From: CAZEBW01 sp964510205
GTDB taxonomy: Bacteria; Chloroflexota; Anaerolineae; VGOG01
NCBI GenBank assembly: GCA_964510205.1
Contig: CAZEBW010000049.1
Location: forward strand, 1 to 27,490
Direction of reading: 5' to 3'
Length of the DNA stretch: 27,490 bases
Part shown: positions 7,654 through 14,393 of the stretch, in pieces
How positions within the stretch are numbered: position 1 is the first letter of the stretch
Layout of the letters: each line of letters begins with the position of its first letter
The notes under the pieces: generated by a model
The model's input: the letters and a program-made list of their open reading frames with translations, nothing else
Database searches by the model: none
Told to the model about the DNA's origin: nothing
Made by a program: the position numbers and the translations under genes

Positions 7654-8700
7654 TCAGCCTCCCGGCCTGCGGCGGAGTAAAAAGACAACCAGACTGGCCG
7701 CCGCTAAGGCGGCCAGCGCTAGACCAAGCGCCACGTTGTCCGAAGCGCCTTTCGCTGCTGGCACGGATAGGGTGGCCAATGGGGTCGGCGAGGGGGGCGG
7801 GGTCGGTGAGGGGGACAGAGGATGGGAAGTGTCCGCAGGCGAGGTCGGCGCTGTGGTTACAGTGGTGGGTGTCTGGGCAGCCTCCGCGGTGGGTGAAAGC
7901 GGGATGGGGGTCACTTCCGCCGGCTGGGTCTCGGTGGGAGCGATGCTGGCGCTGGGCGTGGGCGAGGGAAGCGGGGCGGCGGTGGGTGTTTCCGCGGTGG
8001 GGCTGGCGGCGGTGGGTGTGGGCGAAGGCGGGGCCGTGGCTGCCGGAGTGAGCGTATCCACTGCTTCAGGCGTATTCGTCGGCATGGGGGTGGCCGTGGC
8101 TGGTGGTGAAGCCGTGGCTGTGGGGGGCGGCGTGGGAGTATCCGTGGCTGCTGGCGCAGGGGTGGCCGTGGGGGGCGGCGTGGGTGTTGCTGCGTCTCCC
8201 ACCACGACTCGGCCGTCTTCTACCGTGACCGGCTGAGGGTTGGCCATTGTGTCCAATGTCTGCACCTCCTGCAACGCCAGGGCGGTGCTGCCCTCTCCGT
8301 GGGCGATACAGGTGATGGCGGCTAACACGCCTGCGCCACTGGGCCCAGCCGCGCTGCCGAAGCTGACGGCCCCCAAGCTCAGCTTTCCCTCTACGTTGTC
8401 CACTTCTGGCCCAATGGCCATCGCAGATCTCCCCGTGCTTTCCAGGAAGCCGCCCAGCAGCGCCTGGGTCACCTGCACGACGGAGGGGTCGTAGACCAGG
8501 TCGAACTGGAACCCTCCCAGGTCGTTGGCCTCTTCGATCACCACTTGTACGACGAAGGACTCACCCAGGCTCGCCGCCGAATCCGCCGGCTCTATCCTCA
8601 CCCTGGCGCCGCTCGCGGCAGCGCCAAGCTTGGGGATGCCCGCTGAGGCCACCGTTAGAGCGAGCAAGCCGATGGCGATCAGTCGTTTTTCTGTGGACAT
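7654..8700 (-). CDS. Cell-surface anchor with a single cohesin domain
   Basis: A 348-residue exported protein: signal peptide (about 1-28), one cohesin module (about 33-168), a Pro/Thr/Ala-rich stalk of repeated TPTP and PPP units (about 170-310), a C-terminal hydrophobic span (about 322-342) and a basic stop-transfer tail RRR. The cohesin is recognised from LGESFVVQVVIEEANDLGG, FQFDLVYDPSVVQV, GKLSLGAVSFG and GVLAAITCIAHGEGSTAL, the typical strand order of the family. Cohesins bind dockerins, and eight dockerin proteins surround this gene, so it probably tethers them to the outer face of the membrane. It has no second cohesin, carbohydrate-binding module, SLH domain or LPXTG motif. The leader carries a GEMM riboswitch and terminator. 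The ribosome site is weak (GGGGCG). The binding partner is inferred, not shown. Confidence 0.9.
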   Translation of the reverse strand: MSTEKRLIAIGLLALTVASAGIPKLGAAASGARVRIEPADSAASLGESFVVQVVIEEANDLGGFQFDLVYDPSVVQVTQALLGGFLESTGRSAMAIGPEVDNVEGKLSLGAVSFGSAAGPSGAGVLAAITCIAHGEGSTALALQEVQTLDTMANPQPVTVEDGRVVVGDAATPTPPPTATPAPAATDTPTPPPTATASPPATATPMPTNTPEAVDTLTPAATAPPSPTPTAASPTAETPTAAPLPSPTPSASIAPTETQPAEVTPIPLSPTAEAAQTPTTVTTAPTSPADTSHPLSPSPTPPPSPTPLATLSVPAAKGASDNVALGLALAALAAASLVVFLLRRRPGG

Positions 8701-8790
8701 GGCAGCGCCCCAGTCATGATTAGAAATCAGAACCGCGTTTTCGGAGAGGCTTGTTTTTCAATAATAGCATGCTCTCTCCTGGCAAATAGC

Positions 8791-8832
8791 AAAAAGCGTG
8801 CTATTACGGCAATCTGCTCGGGCAGCACGCTT
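8791..8832 (-). terminator. Riboswitch-linked intrinsic terminator in the cohesin leader
   Basis: On the minus strand AAGCGTGCT (8832-8824) pairs perfectly with AGCACGCTT (8802-8794), and the stem runs into TTTTT (8795-8791). It lies between the aptamer and the coding region, about 90 bases before the start codon. It is therefore a leader terminator rather than a gene-end one. Confidence 0.85.
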
Positions 8833-8837
8833 GTTAT

Positions 8838-8946
8838 GATCTGTCTTCGGCAGCTCGGCCGTCCCATTAGCTGAATTCGCCCACTGCTAACGCGGACCCG
8901 TAGCTTTGCGTCCCCACCTTTCGGCGGGTTTGCCCTTATCGGCAGA
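8838..8946 (-). promoter_or_regulatory. GEMM-I (cyclic di-GMP class I) riboswitch upstream of the cohesin gene
   Basis: On the minus strand the aptamer core reads GGGCAAACCC, then a GAAA tetraloop with its receptor-containing arm GGTGGGGACGCAAAGC. A variable P3 hairpin follows, and then the conserved 3' segment GAGCTGCCGAAGACAG. This is the GEMM-I pattern: a GNRA loop docked into a second helix, with the ligand at the three-way junction. The known ligand of most members is cyclic di-GMP; a minority bind cGAMP, and I did not assign the discriminating position. The terminator directly downstream suggests control of transcription read-through. Confidence 0.92.
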
Positions 8947-8995
8947 GGTCAGGTTGATTGTATTATCAGTAGATGAGAAAATCTTGCTCCCGGGT

Positions 8996-9029
8996 GGCGT
9001 CCCCGCCGCCCGGACGGGGCGAGGACGCC
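8996..9029. repeat. GC-rich hairpin in the cohesin leader
   Basis: GGCGTCCCCGCC (8996-9007) and GGCGAGGACGCC (9018-9029) pair with one mismatch. It lies in the 5' leader between the promoter at 9058-9086 and the riboswitch. Function unknown; it may be a dispersed palindrome that inserted into the leader. Confidence 0.55.
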
Positions 9030-9057
9030 CCTTTTGAGCGACTTTTCTCAAGTACTG

Positions 9058-9086
9058 ATTATACGTGAAATCCCGGTCGCTGTCAA
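9058..9086 (-). promoter_or_regulatory. Promoter of the cohesin anchor transcript
   Basis: On the minus strand TTGACA (9086-9081), a 17-base spacer and TATAAT (9063-9058) form a full consensus sigma70-type promoter. Transcription would start near 9051, giving a leader of about 350 bases that includes the riboswitch and terminator. Confidence 0.88.
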
Positions 9087-9127
9087 GGAACAAAAGCGAA
9101 CAAGGCGTATTTCACTTTTGGGGCGAG

Positions 9128-9229
9128 TGTCATTGCGAGCCGAAGGCGAAGCAATCCCCACCCTGCGAATTGGAGATTGCGTCGTTTTCACTTCCAAGTT
9201 CGGCACAAAAACCGTGCCTCGCAATGACA
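9128..9229. repeat. CATTGCGA-type dispersed inverted-repeat element
   Basis: TGTCATTGCGAG (9128-9139) recurs as its exact reverse complement CTCGCAATGACA (9218-9229). The inner part contains CCGAAGGCGAAGCAATC and a small GGCAC/GTGCC hairpin. This intergenic repeat type is seen in many bacterial genomes. It separates the divergent cohesin and nucleotidyltransferase promoters. A worn half copy seems to lie at about 3437-3460. Confidence 0.7.
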
Positions 9230-9299
9230 GAGCGGGCAGGTCCTCGGTCCCGCCCCGGAACTGAAATGCACCTAAGCGAACGTGCGGTCGAGATGACGA

Positions 9300-9329
9300 T
9301 TGGCACAAAGCCGAAGCGTATGGTATAAT
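9300..9329 (+). promoter_or_regulatory. Promoter of the nucleotidyltransferase gene
   Basis: TTGGCA (9300-9305), an 18-base spacer and a perfect TATAAT (9324-9329) predict a start near 9336. The ribosome site AGGAG follows at 9342-9346, eight bases before the ATG at 9355. The ATG at 9328 lies inside the -10 box and so cannot be the start. Confidence 0.85.
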
Positions 9330-9354
9330 GCCCTTGTCAGTAGGAGATATTCAT

Positions 9355-10092
9355 ATGCAAGCCATCATCATGGCAGCCGGCAAAGGCGAGCGTCTGCATC
9401 CCCTCACCGAGTGGGTGCCCAAGGCGCTTTTGCCCATTGGCGGCCGGCCCATCATCGAAACCCTGCTCGCTAACCTGCGCCAGGTCGGGATCAGTCAGGC
9501 GATCATCATTTGCGGTCACCTCGGAGGGACGCTGCGGCGCTTTTTGGGCGATGGCTCTCGTTACGGCATGGAGCTCATTTTCCGCGAGCAGAGGCGGCGG
9601 CTGGGCGCCGCCCACGCAGTGATGCAGGCCGCCGATCTCATCGCGGTCAGCCATGCCCCGGTCATGGTGATGGCCAGCGACACCGCCTTTAGTCTCGATC
9701 ACATCGCCGGTCTGATGCAATTTCACAGGACGTGCGGCGCAGACGTGAGCCTGAGTCTCAAGCGTTTGCCGGTCGAGCGGCTTTCGGCCAGCAGTTCGGT
9801 GGCCGTGGACCCGGCGGGCCGCATCACCCACATCGTGGAAAAGCCAGCGCCCGGCGCGGCGCCCAGCGACATCGCCAGCGCGCCGCTCTACATCTTTCCG
9901 CCGTCGCTGGCCGATTATTTGGCCCGCGTGGGCCTTTCCATCCGAGGCGAGTACGAATTGCCCGGTGTGATCGCCATGATGATTGATGATGGGCTAAAGG
10001 TGATGGGCAAAGTGGAGCCGGTGGCTCCCAACCTGACTGACCAGCGGGATCTGCTCAGACTGAACTTCGATTACCTGAGGGCCTGGCTTTAG
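9355..10092 (+). CDS. Sugar-phosphate nucleotidyltransferase (NDP-sugar pyrophosphorylase family)
   Basis: Cytoplasmic enzyme of 245 residues that should join a nucleoside triphosphate and a sugar 1-phosphate to give an NDP-sugar and pyrophosphate. The N-terminal signature AAGKGERLHPLT and PKALLPIGGRP (nucleotide and phosphate binding), the metal-binding Asp in MASDTAF, the sugar-site region HIVEKP and the late GEYELPGVI are all present. It is shorter than the RmlA/GlmU types and lacks a left-handed beta-helix acyltransferase tail, so it resembles minimal mannose- or glucose-1-phosphate transferases. The exact sugar is not determinable. It is a single gene with its own promoter, on the strand opposite to the dockerin cluster. 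It might supply activated sugar for surface glycans or for glycosylation of the Thr-rich linkers, but that is speculative. Confidence 0.9.
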   Translation: MQAIIMAAGKGERLHPLTEWVPKALLPIGGRPIIETLLANLRQVGISQAIIICGHLGGTLRRFLGDGSRYGMELIFREQRRRLGAAHAVMQAADLIAVSHAPVMVMASDTAFSLDHIAGLMQFHRTCGADVSLSLKRLPVERLSASSSVAVDPAGRITHIVEKPAPGAAPSDIASAPLYIFPPSLADYLARVGLSIRGEYELPGVIAMMIDDGLKVMGKVEPVAPNLTDQRDLLRLNFDYLRAWL

Positions 10093-10232
10093 CGCCTGTC
10101 CGAAGCCCTGTGAAACGGCAGATAGGCCGCTTCCTCGCTTTCGCCGAGGGTAATCCAAGCATCCGCCACGGCCCGGCGGCGTCCCACCGTCTCGGCGAGA
10201 GTCGCGGCCAACCTGCCCGCTGTCCCTAAAAT

Positions 10233-10274
10233 GCGAAGGCCACGAAAGCTTTTCGCGCCTTTCGTGGCCTTCGC
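10233..10274. terminator. Perfect 16-bp palindrome between convergent genes
   Basis: GCGAAGGCCACGAAAG (10233-10248) pairs exactly with CTTTCGTGGCCTTCGC (10259-10274) across a 10-base loop. It lies between the end of the nucleotidyltransferase and the end of the C39 peptidase gene, which suits a bidirectional terminator. The T tract is poor on both sides, so a dispersed palindrome is the alternative. Nothing else convincing was found in the 252-base gap. Confidence 0.55.
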
Positions 10275-10344
10275 TTGTCCTGAGACTGCTTCACTTACGG
10301 TCGAAGGGTGTCTTTCACGATCTTTCACGGTCCAAACCACTCCC

Positions 10345-12204
10345 TCACCCGCAGGTCTCCCCCCAGTGCGCCACCACGAGCATGATGTCCACCACATCAA
10401 TATCGCAGTCGTCGTCCACATCGTACTTTGGATCGTAGCACTCGTCGCCGCATTTGCAGCCCCACCGACTGGCGATGGCCTGCACGTCTGCTACATCTAT
10501 GCATCCGCTCTCATTAAGGTCGTAACACGCCGTGGCGCTGGCTGCGGCGCTGTTGTTCGCCGTGTTGGGGTCGGTGACGCCGCTGGTCACGATGGCGGTG
10601 TTGGTGAAAGTTCCGCTTGCCGTGGTGGTAACGACCAGGGTCACCGTGGCGGTGGCGCCGTTGTTGATGGCGCCCAAATCGCAAGTGACCGTGCTGAGGC
10701 CACTGCAACTGCCCTGGCTGGCGGATGCGGAGGCAAAGGTCACTGTCAGCGGCAAAGTGTCTGTGACGACCACGTCGCTGGCGGCGAGCGGGCCGCTGTT
10801 GGTCACCGTGATGGTGTAGGTAACGGGAGCGCCGGGGATGACTGAGTTCGGATCGCTGGTCTTGCTGATGGCCAGATCGGCTCCGGGCTGCTCGGTAGTG
10901 AAGTCCCACACTGGGCCGCTGCTAGGGCCATTGAGTCCGTTAGCTACCACCTGCCAGTAATAGTGGGTGTCGTAGCTCAGTGGCCCCGGATCGCAAGCGG
11001 TGTTGGATACCTCATCGCAGATCAGCGTGGTGGGGGGATTGGATGTGTCGAAGTAGACGTCGTAGGTCGCCGACTCGCCGGGGCAAGGATGCCCTCCAGA
11101 CCAGATCAGGTTGGCGTTGGTAGACACCTCTGTGTCATCGTCAGCGGGAGAGGGGTCGTAGGGCGTGGTGGGCGGGTCTGTGCACGATACAGCCTCTAAC
11201 TGAACAATGGTAACGGCGCAGTGCTGCATTCCGCTGTAGGTACCCCCCCAGGTCATGGTATGATCAGCATAATCCCAGGTGTCATGTATATAGATTAGAT
11301 TGGTAGCGTCGTCATAGCCAAAACCAACCATGGTATGACCTTGCAGGTGAATCATAACGGGTCGCCCGGCATCTATTTCGGCCTTGTATTGATCATACGT
11401 AAATCCGTAGGTAGCACCGTATTCTATAATGTACTGGTTATACATATTAGAAACGGTGTAGCCCCGGGATTCGTAAAAAAGCTTAACTCCGTAGCCGCCA
11501 TCTTCATCTTCGACGCCATAGTTTTCCATATCGGACCCGTATATGGGTGATCCATTGGTGTGATAATAGAAGGCTGTGGAGCCATCAACGTTGAATTCGT
11601 ATGAAGGGTTTATCCATTGATTGGTTTTCATGAAGTCGCCCGTGCAATCACCGTAGGTGTGTTCTGCCCAATTGCCGTCCCAGGGATCGGGTCCTTCACT
11701 GCCGTACGAGATCCAATAGTCGTCAACGTGACCTTTGGTGGTTCTCCCATCGTATCCCTGATGAGTTGCGCTTAATGGGCATTCGCCCGATCCCCATGCG
11801 CTGTTATCCAATGGCATCACGCCACCATTTGTTGGCCCTGTGTACATGTTTGCATACCCTGTTCTGTCATAATATCCGGCGATCATGGCGGCAGAGGTGG
11901 CAGAACATCCGTAGGACCAATCGAAAGCGGGTACATCAGATAGCGTATTGACAGTCAGAAGTTCAGCGCCCCTACCAGGTATTTTGACTACGGGCCGCTC
12001 GTAAGCAGGCGGAGGCGTCGGCGGGCCATTGATTACAACTTCATCAATGCTCGTGCCATCCTCGAGGGTTATGGTTTGAACTCTGTAGTATTTGTCAGAG
12101 ATCTCCCCGTCGGCTGATGTTGTTCCCACCAGGGCTAAGAGCACCAGGGACACCAGGGACAACACAGCGCCCACTTTGAGCAAATGTCTCTGTCTCTTCT
12201 TCAT
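10345..12204 (-). CDS. Secreted C39-like cysteine peptidase with Fn3-like, DUF11 and dockerin modules
   Basis: A 619-residue exported protein: signal peptide (1-31, with MKKRQRHLLK as a basic start), papain-like C39-type peptidase (about 85-340), a fibronectin III-like domain (about 345-445), a DUF11/CARDB-like beta-sandwich (about 448-560, from ADLAISKTSDPNSVIPG) and a dockerin (about 562-619). Candidate catalytic residues are Cys100 (DWSYGCSATSAAM), His290 (LQGHTMVGFG) and Asp308 (IYIHDTW). The ATG at 12204 is chosen because it follows GGAGT by a good distance. The in-frame ATG at 12231 lies inside the U run of the leader terminator. A riboswitch, terminator and strong promoter precede it. 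The dockerin has a CxC-rich linker between repeats, shared with the papain-type neighbour. Substrate is unknown. Confidence 0.9.
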   Translation of the reverse strand: MKKRQRHLLKVGAVLSLVSLVLLALVGTTSADGEISDKYYRVQTITLEDGTSIDEVVINGPPTPPPAYERPVVKIPGRGAELLTVNTLSDVPAFDWSYGCSATSAAMIAGYYDRTGYANMYTGPTNGGVMPLDNSAWGSGECPLSATHQGYDGRTTKGHVDDYWISYGSEGPDPWDGNWAEHTYGDCTGDFMKTNQWINPSYEFNVDGSTAFYYHTNGSPIYGSDMENYGVEDEDGGYGVKLFYESRGYTVSNMYNQYIIEYGATYGFTYDQYKAEIDAGRPVMIHLQGHTMVGFGYDDATNLIYIHDTWDYADHTMTWGGTYSGMQHCAVTIVQLEAVSCTDPPTTPYDPSPADDDTEVSTNANLIWSGGHPCPGESATYDVYFDTSNPPTTLICDEVSNTACDPGPLSYDTHYYWQVVANGLNGPSSGPVWDFTTEQPGADLAISKTSDPNSVIPGAPVTYTITVTNSGPLAASDVVVTDTLPLTVTFASASASQGSCSGLSTVTCDLGAINNGATATVTLVVTTTASGTFTNTAIVTSGVTDPNTANNSAAASATACYDLNESGCIDVADVQAIASRWGCKCGDECYDPKYDVDDDCDIDVVDIMLVVAHWGETCG

Positions 12205-12229
12205 GTCATACTCCTTCGGTACCCAAAAC

Positions 12230-12272
12230 AAAAAAGCGTGCTACCACGGCGATTTGCTCGGACAGCACGCTT
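12230..12272 (-). terminator. Riboswitch-linked intrinsic terminator in the C39 peptidase leader
   Basis: On the minus strand AAGCGTGCT (12272-12264) pairs exactly with AGCACGCTT (12242-12234) and runs into TTTTTT (12235-12230). The stem is identical to that in the cohesin leader, and the loop sequences are also similar (GAGCA-AT-GCCGT pattern), so the two leaders are related by duplication. Confidence 0.88.
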
Positions 12273-12379
12273 ATCCTCAGACTGTCTTCGGCAACCCGGC
12301 TGTCCTGTTAGCTGACGACGGCTAATTTAGACCCGTGGCTTTGCGCCCCCACCTTTCGATGGGTTTACCTTTGTCGGAT
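12273..12379 (-). promoter_or_regulatory. GEMM-I (cyclic di-GMP class I) riboswitch upstream of the C39 peptidase gene
   Basis: On the minus strand P1 can close with ATCC (12379-12376) and GGAT (12276-12273). The core reads AAAGGTAAACCCATCGAAAG, then GTGGGGGCGCAAAGCC, a variable hairpin, and CAGCCGGGTTGCCGAAGAC. These are the conserved GEMM-I elements: the GAAA tetraloop, the CGCAAAGC segment and the GGGTTGCCG tetraloop-receptor strand. The terminator arm follows P1 without a gap, so ligand-dependent folding could decide between read-through and termination. The direction of control (on or off) cannot be read from the sequence alone. Confidence 0.93.
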
Positions 12380-12401
12380 AGATTCAATTTTCCCCAATTA
12401 C

Positions 12402-12430
12402 ATTGTACACAAAATCTGCTGATCTGTCAA
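12402..12430 (-). promoter_or_regulatory. Promoter of the riboswitch-controlled C39 peptidase transcript
   Basis: On the minus strand TTGACA (12430-12425), a 17-base spacer and TACAAT (12407-12402) form a near-consensus promoter. The predicted start is near 12395, just before the aptamer. Confidence 0.88.
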
Positions 12431-12435
12431 GGGGT

Positions 12436-12468
12436 AAAGCGTGAAGATTGCGTTAAGATTGCGTTAAG
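12436..12468 (-). promoter_or_regulatory. Three 11-bp direct repeats upstream of the -35 box (PhoP/OmpR-type site)
   Basis: On the minus strand CTTAACGCAAT, CTTAACGCAAT and CTTCACGCTTT lie end to end, five bases upstream of the -35 hexamer. TTAACG-N5-TTAACG matches the spacing and composition of known PhoP-type response regulator boxes. The same TTnAC pattern is found three times upstream of the papain-type protease gene at 7397-7429. The regulator is not in the window. Confidence 0.5.
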
Positions 12469-12600
12469 ACCCGGCCAACCTTCTCCTCCCGTCAAGACCC
12501 AATCTATCACCCGCACCAGACGGACATTATCAAAGTAGAGGGTGCGAGGGCCCAGGGGGTAGGTCTTGGTCTGCCCCAGGTAGTTCTCCTCACCTACGCG
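12466..12600 (-). pseudogene. Remnant of a carbohydrate-binding-like C-terminal domain after a dockerin
   Basis: In a frame different from the beta-helix dockerin gene, the minus strand encodes RVGEENYLGQTKTYPLG followed by PRTLYFDNVRLVRVIDW. This is the kind of final strand (YFDNVRL) seen at the end of jelly-roll carbohydrate-binding modules. It begins at a run of six G on the minus strand, within the last codons of the upstream gene; one extra G would join the frames. The frame then runs into the promoter repeats and ends in the -35 box, so the remnant is only about 45 residues. A broken domain left by deletion or recombination is likely. Confidence 0.5.
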
Positions 12601-14225
12601 CCCCCCACTGAGGGGCACCTCTCCCCCCAATGCACCGCCACCAGCATGATGTCCACAATGTCCACGTCGCCGTCGTCGTCCAGGTCGTGGGCTGGATCGA
12701 AATCAGGGGTGTGCCAGTCGGCGGCGACGGCCATGATGTCAGCGATGTCCACGTCGCCGTCGCCGTCCACGTCTCCCTCCAGGATGCAGGTCGGCGCCTC
12801 GAAGGCGCCCAGGTCTGGCGATGCGCCCCGCGACTGGCCTAGGATGTCGTCGGCAGGCGATTGGGTCGGGTCGGCGGCATCGCTGGCAGGGCTGTCGGCA
12901 GGCAGCGCACCGTGGCTGTTCACCAGCCGTTCGAACTCCTGGCGTATCGTCGCGTTGCCGCTGAGGAAAGCACCGGCATTAGGATCCCAGCGCGGCAGCA
13001 CCACGTCCGTCGGATTGGGTAGGCCGGGGTCGGCCACCAGGCGATGGGCGTCGTCGGTGTAGTTGACCAGCTCGCCGGCGTCGCTGGGGATGGCGTTCGG
13101 CCCGTTCCAGTAAAGGTTGTGATCCAGGACAAAGGAGAGGGTTTCCCCAGGCGGCGTGTCGGAGAAGTCGTTGGGCCGGCTGGGGTTCTCCGCGCCCATG
13201 GTGCCCGTCGGATCGGCCCAGATGTTGTTGTAGAAGCGGACGTTCTCGTTGGGCGGGTTGTCGCCCTCGGTGTTGAGCCGCATGGCGTAGGCCAGGGCTG
13301 GCAGGTCGCCCACCACGTTGTTGTGGCGGAAGGTGATATCGCGGGCGCCTTTCACCCCGAAGGCGGCGCGCATCACGTGGGGCGCATTGCCCAGCATAAG
13401 GTTGTTCTCCACCAGCACGTCCTGGGCCTCGTGGAAGGGCTTGCCGTCCTCGCCCGTCAGCACGAAATAGCAGCCCGTGCTGCCCTGCCAGTTGAGGAAA
13501 ACGTTGCGGCGCACGGTGATGCGTTCGTTCTCCGGCAGCCCGGCCGAGTTCTTGATGACGATGAAGCTGCTGGTGTTGTTGCCATTGATACGGCCACTGC
13601 CCTCGAAGTCGTTGAAGAAGACGTTGTCCTGGATGACCACGTCGGTCACGCCGTTGGCGTCAATGTGCTCGTCGGAGCCGGTCTGGTTGTAGAACACGTT
13701 GCCCTCAACGAGCACGTCCCGTGCCCCGTAGTTGACCTTCAGCAGGTCGTTGTTGTAACTGTCGTGGATGACGTTGTTGCGTAGGGTGATGCGGCTTACG
13801 GCATCGTCCCCGCCGGGCGGGCCGAGCAGGTCCTGAATCTGGATGACCAGGGCGCCGGCGCCGGGGCCGCTGTGGGCGATATCGAAGCCCTCCAGGGTGA
13901 TGTCCTGGCCGTAGAAGCAGGTGACGACCGTGGCGTCGTGGCGTAGCCGAGCCTGGTAGGCCACCTCGGAGCGGACCGTCACCCCCTGGCTGAACGCGCC
14001 GCGCAGCCGCACCCGCCCAGAGTACGTGCCGGGCTTGACCAGCACCGTGCTGCCGTCCGGCACGCTGTCCAGGGCGTGGGTAATGGTGGCCCAGGGATGC
14101 GCTGCCGAGCCGTCGCCGGTCGTATCGCTGCCGTCGGTGGCCACGTAGTAGACCCCCTGGGCCGACACAGAGGCCGTGACCAGAGCCGCCAGCATCAGGC
14201 CAATGATCAGAATGTGGCTTTTCAT
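12594..14225 (-). CDS. Secreted right-handed beta-helix protein with C-terminal dockerin
   Basis: A 543-residue exported protein with a signal peptide (MKSHILIIGLMLAALVTASV, cleaved near SAQG), a beta-helix of the pectate-lyase/chondroitinase superfamily (about 23-460) and a dockerin (about 475-535). The opening YYVATDGSDTTGDGSAAHPW and the recurring N-rich turns (LRNNVIHDS, VLVEGNVFYN, VIQDNVFFND) are typical of the fold. The dockerin has two calcium loops, DVDGDGDVDIAD and DLDDDGDVDIVD. The start at 14225 puts the signal peptide first; the upstream extension to 14366 would be coded by a palindromic repeat. Enzymatic activity is not shown: polysaccharide lyase or passive binder are both possible. 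The tail after HWGERC may be frameshifted. Confidence 0.88.
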   Translation of the reverse strand: MKSHILIIGLMLAALVTASVSAQGVYYVATDGSDTTGDGSAAHPWATITHALDSVPDGSTVLVKPGTYSGRVRLRGAFSQGVTVRSEVAYQARLRHDATVVTCFYGQDITLEGFDIAHSGPGAGALVIQIQDLLGPPGGDDAVSRITLRNNVIHDSYNNDLLKVNYGARDVLVEGNVFYNQTGSDEHIDANGVTDVVIQDNVFFNDFEGSGRINGNNTSSFIVIKNSAGLPENERITVRRNVFLNWQGSTGCYFVLTGEDGKPFHEAQDVLVENNLMLGNAPHVMRAAFGVKGARDITFRHNNVVGDLPALAYAMRLNTEGDNPPNENVRFYNNIWADPTGTMGAENPSRPNDFSDTPPGETLSFVLDHNLYWNGPNAIPSDAGELVNYTDDAHRLVADPGLPNPTDVVLPRWDPNAGAFLSGNATIRQEFERLVNSHGALPADSPASDAADPTQSPADDILGQSRGASPDLGAFEAPTCILEGDVDGDGDVDIADIMAVAADWHTPDFDPAHDLDDDGDVDIVDIMLVAVHWGERCPSVGGA

Positions 14226-14252
14226 GTGTGATCCTTGGCTGCAATGGAGGAA

Positions 14253-14328
14253 ATATGACAACGAATTCAAGGGATTTACCGAATTGACGACGCCGGATTC
14301 GGTAAATCCTCCAAATTCGTTGTCATAT
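14253..14328. repeat. Near-perfect 76-bp palindromic element
   Basis: The outer arms ATATGACAACGAATT (14253-14267) and their exact complement (14314-14328) enclose the inner arms GGATTTACCGAAT (14272-14284) and ATTCGGTAAATCC (14297-14309). As RNA it forms one long hairpin with a small internal loop and a 12-base apical loop. It sits between two minus-strand dockerin genes. A MITE or a strong message-end hairpin is likely. Confidence 0.75.
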
Positions 14329-14393
14329 GTCATTTTACTACTCACAACTCGCCCCCCCCAATGCACCGCTAAGTCCCCCGAGTTCCTCCGAGG

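Noticed and set aside
10093..10230. Possible gene remnant on the minus strand (LAATLAETVGRRRAVADAW)
   Set aside because: The translation looks protein-like but I could not link it to a family, and it has no start signal. Too short to call.
12205..12231. Start of the C39 peptidase at 12231
   Set aside because: This ATG lies in the U run of the leader terminator; the ATG at 12204 has GGAGT before it and begins a normal signal peptide.
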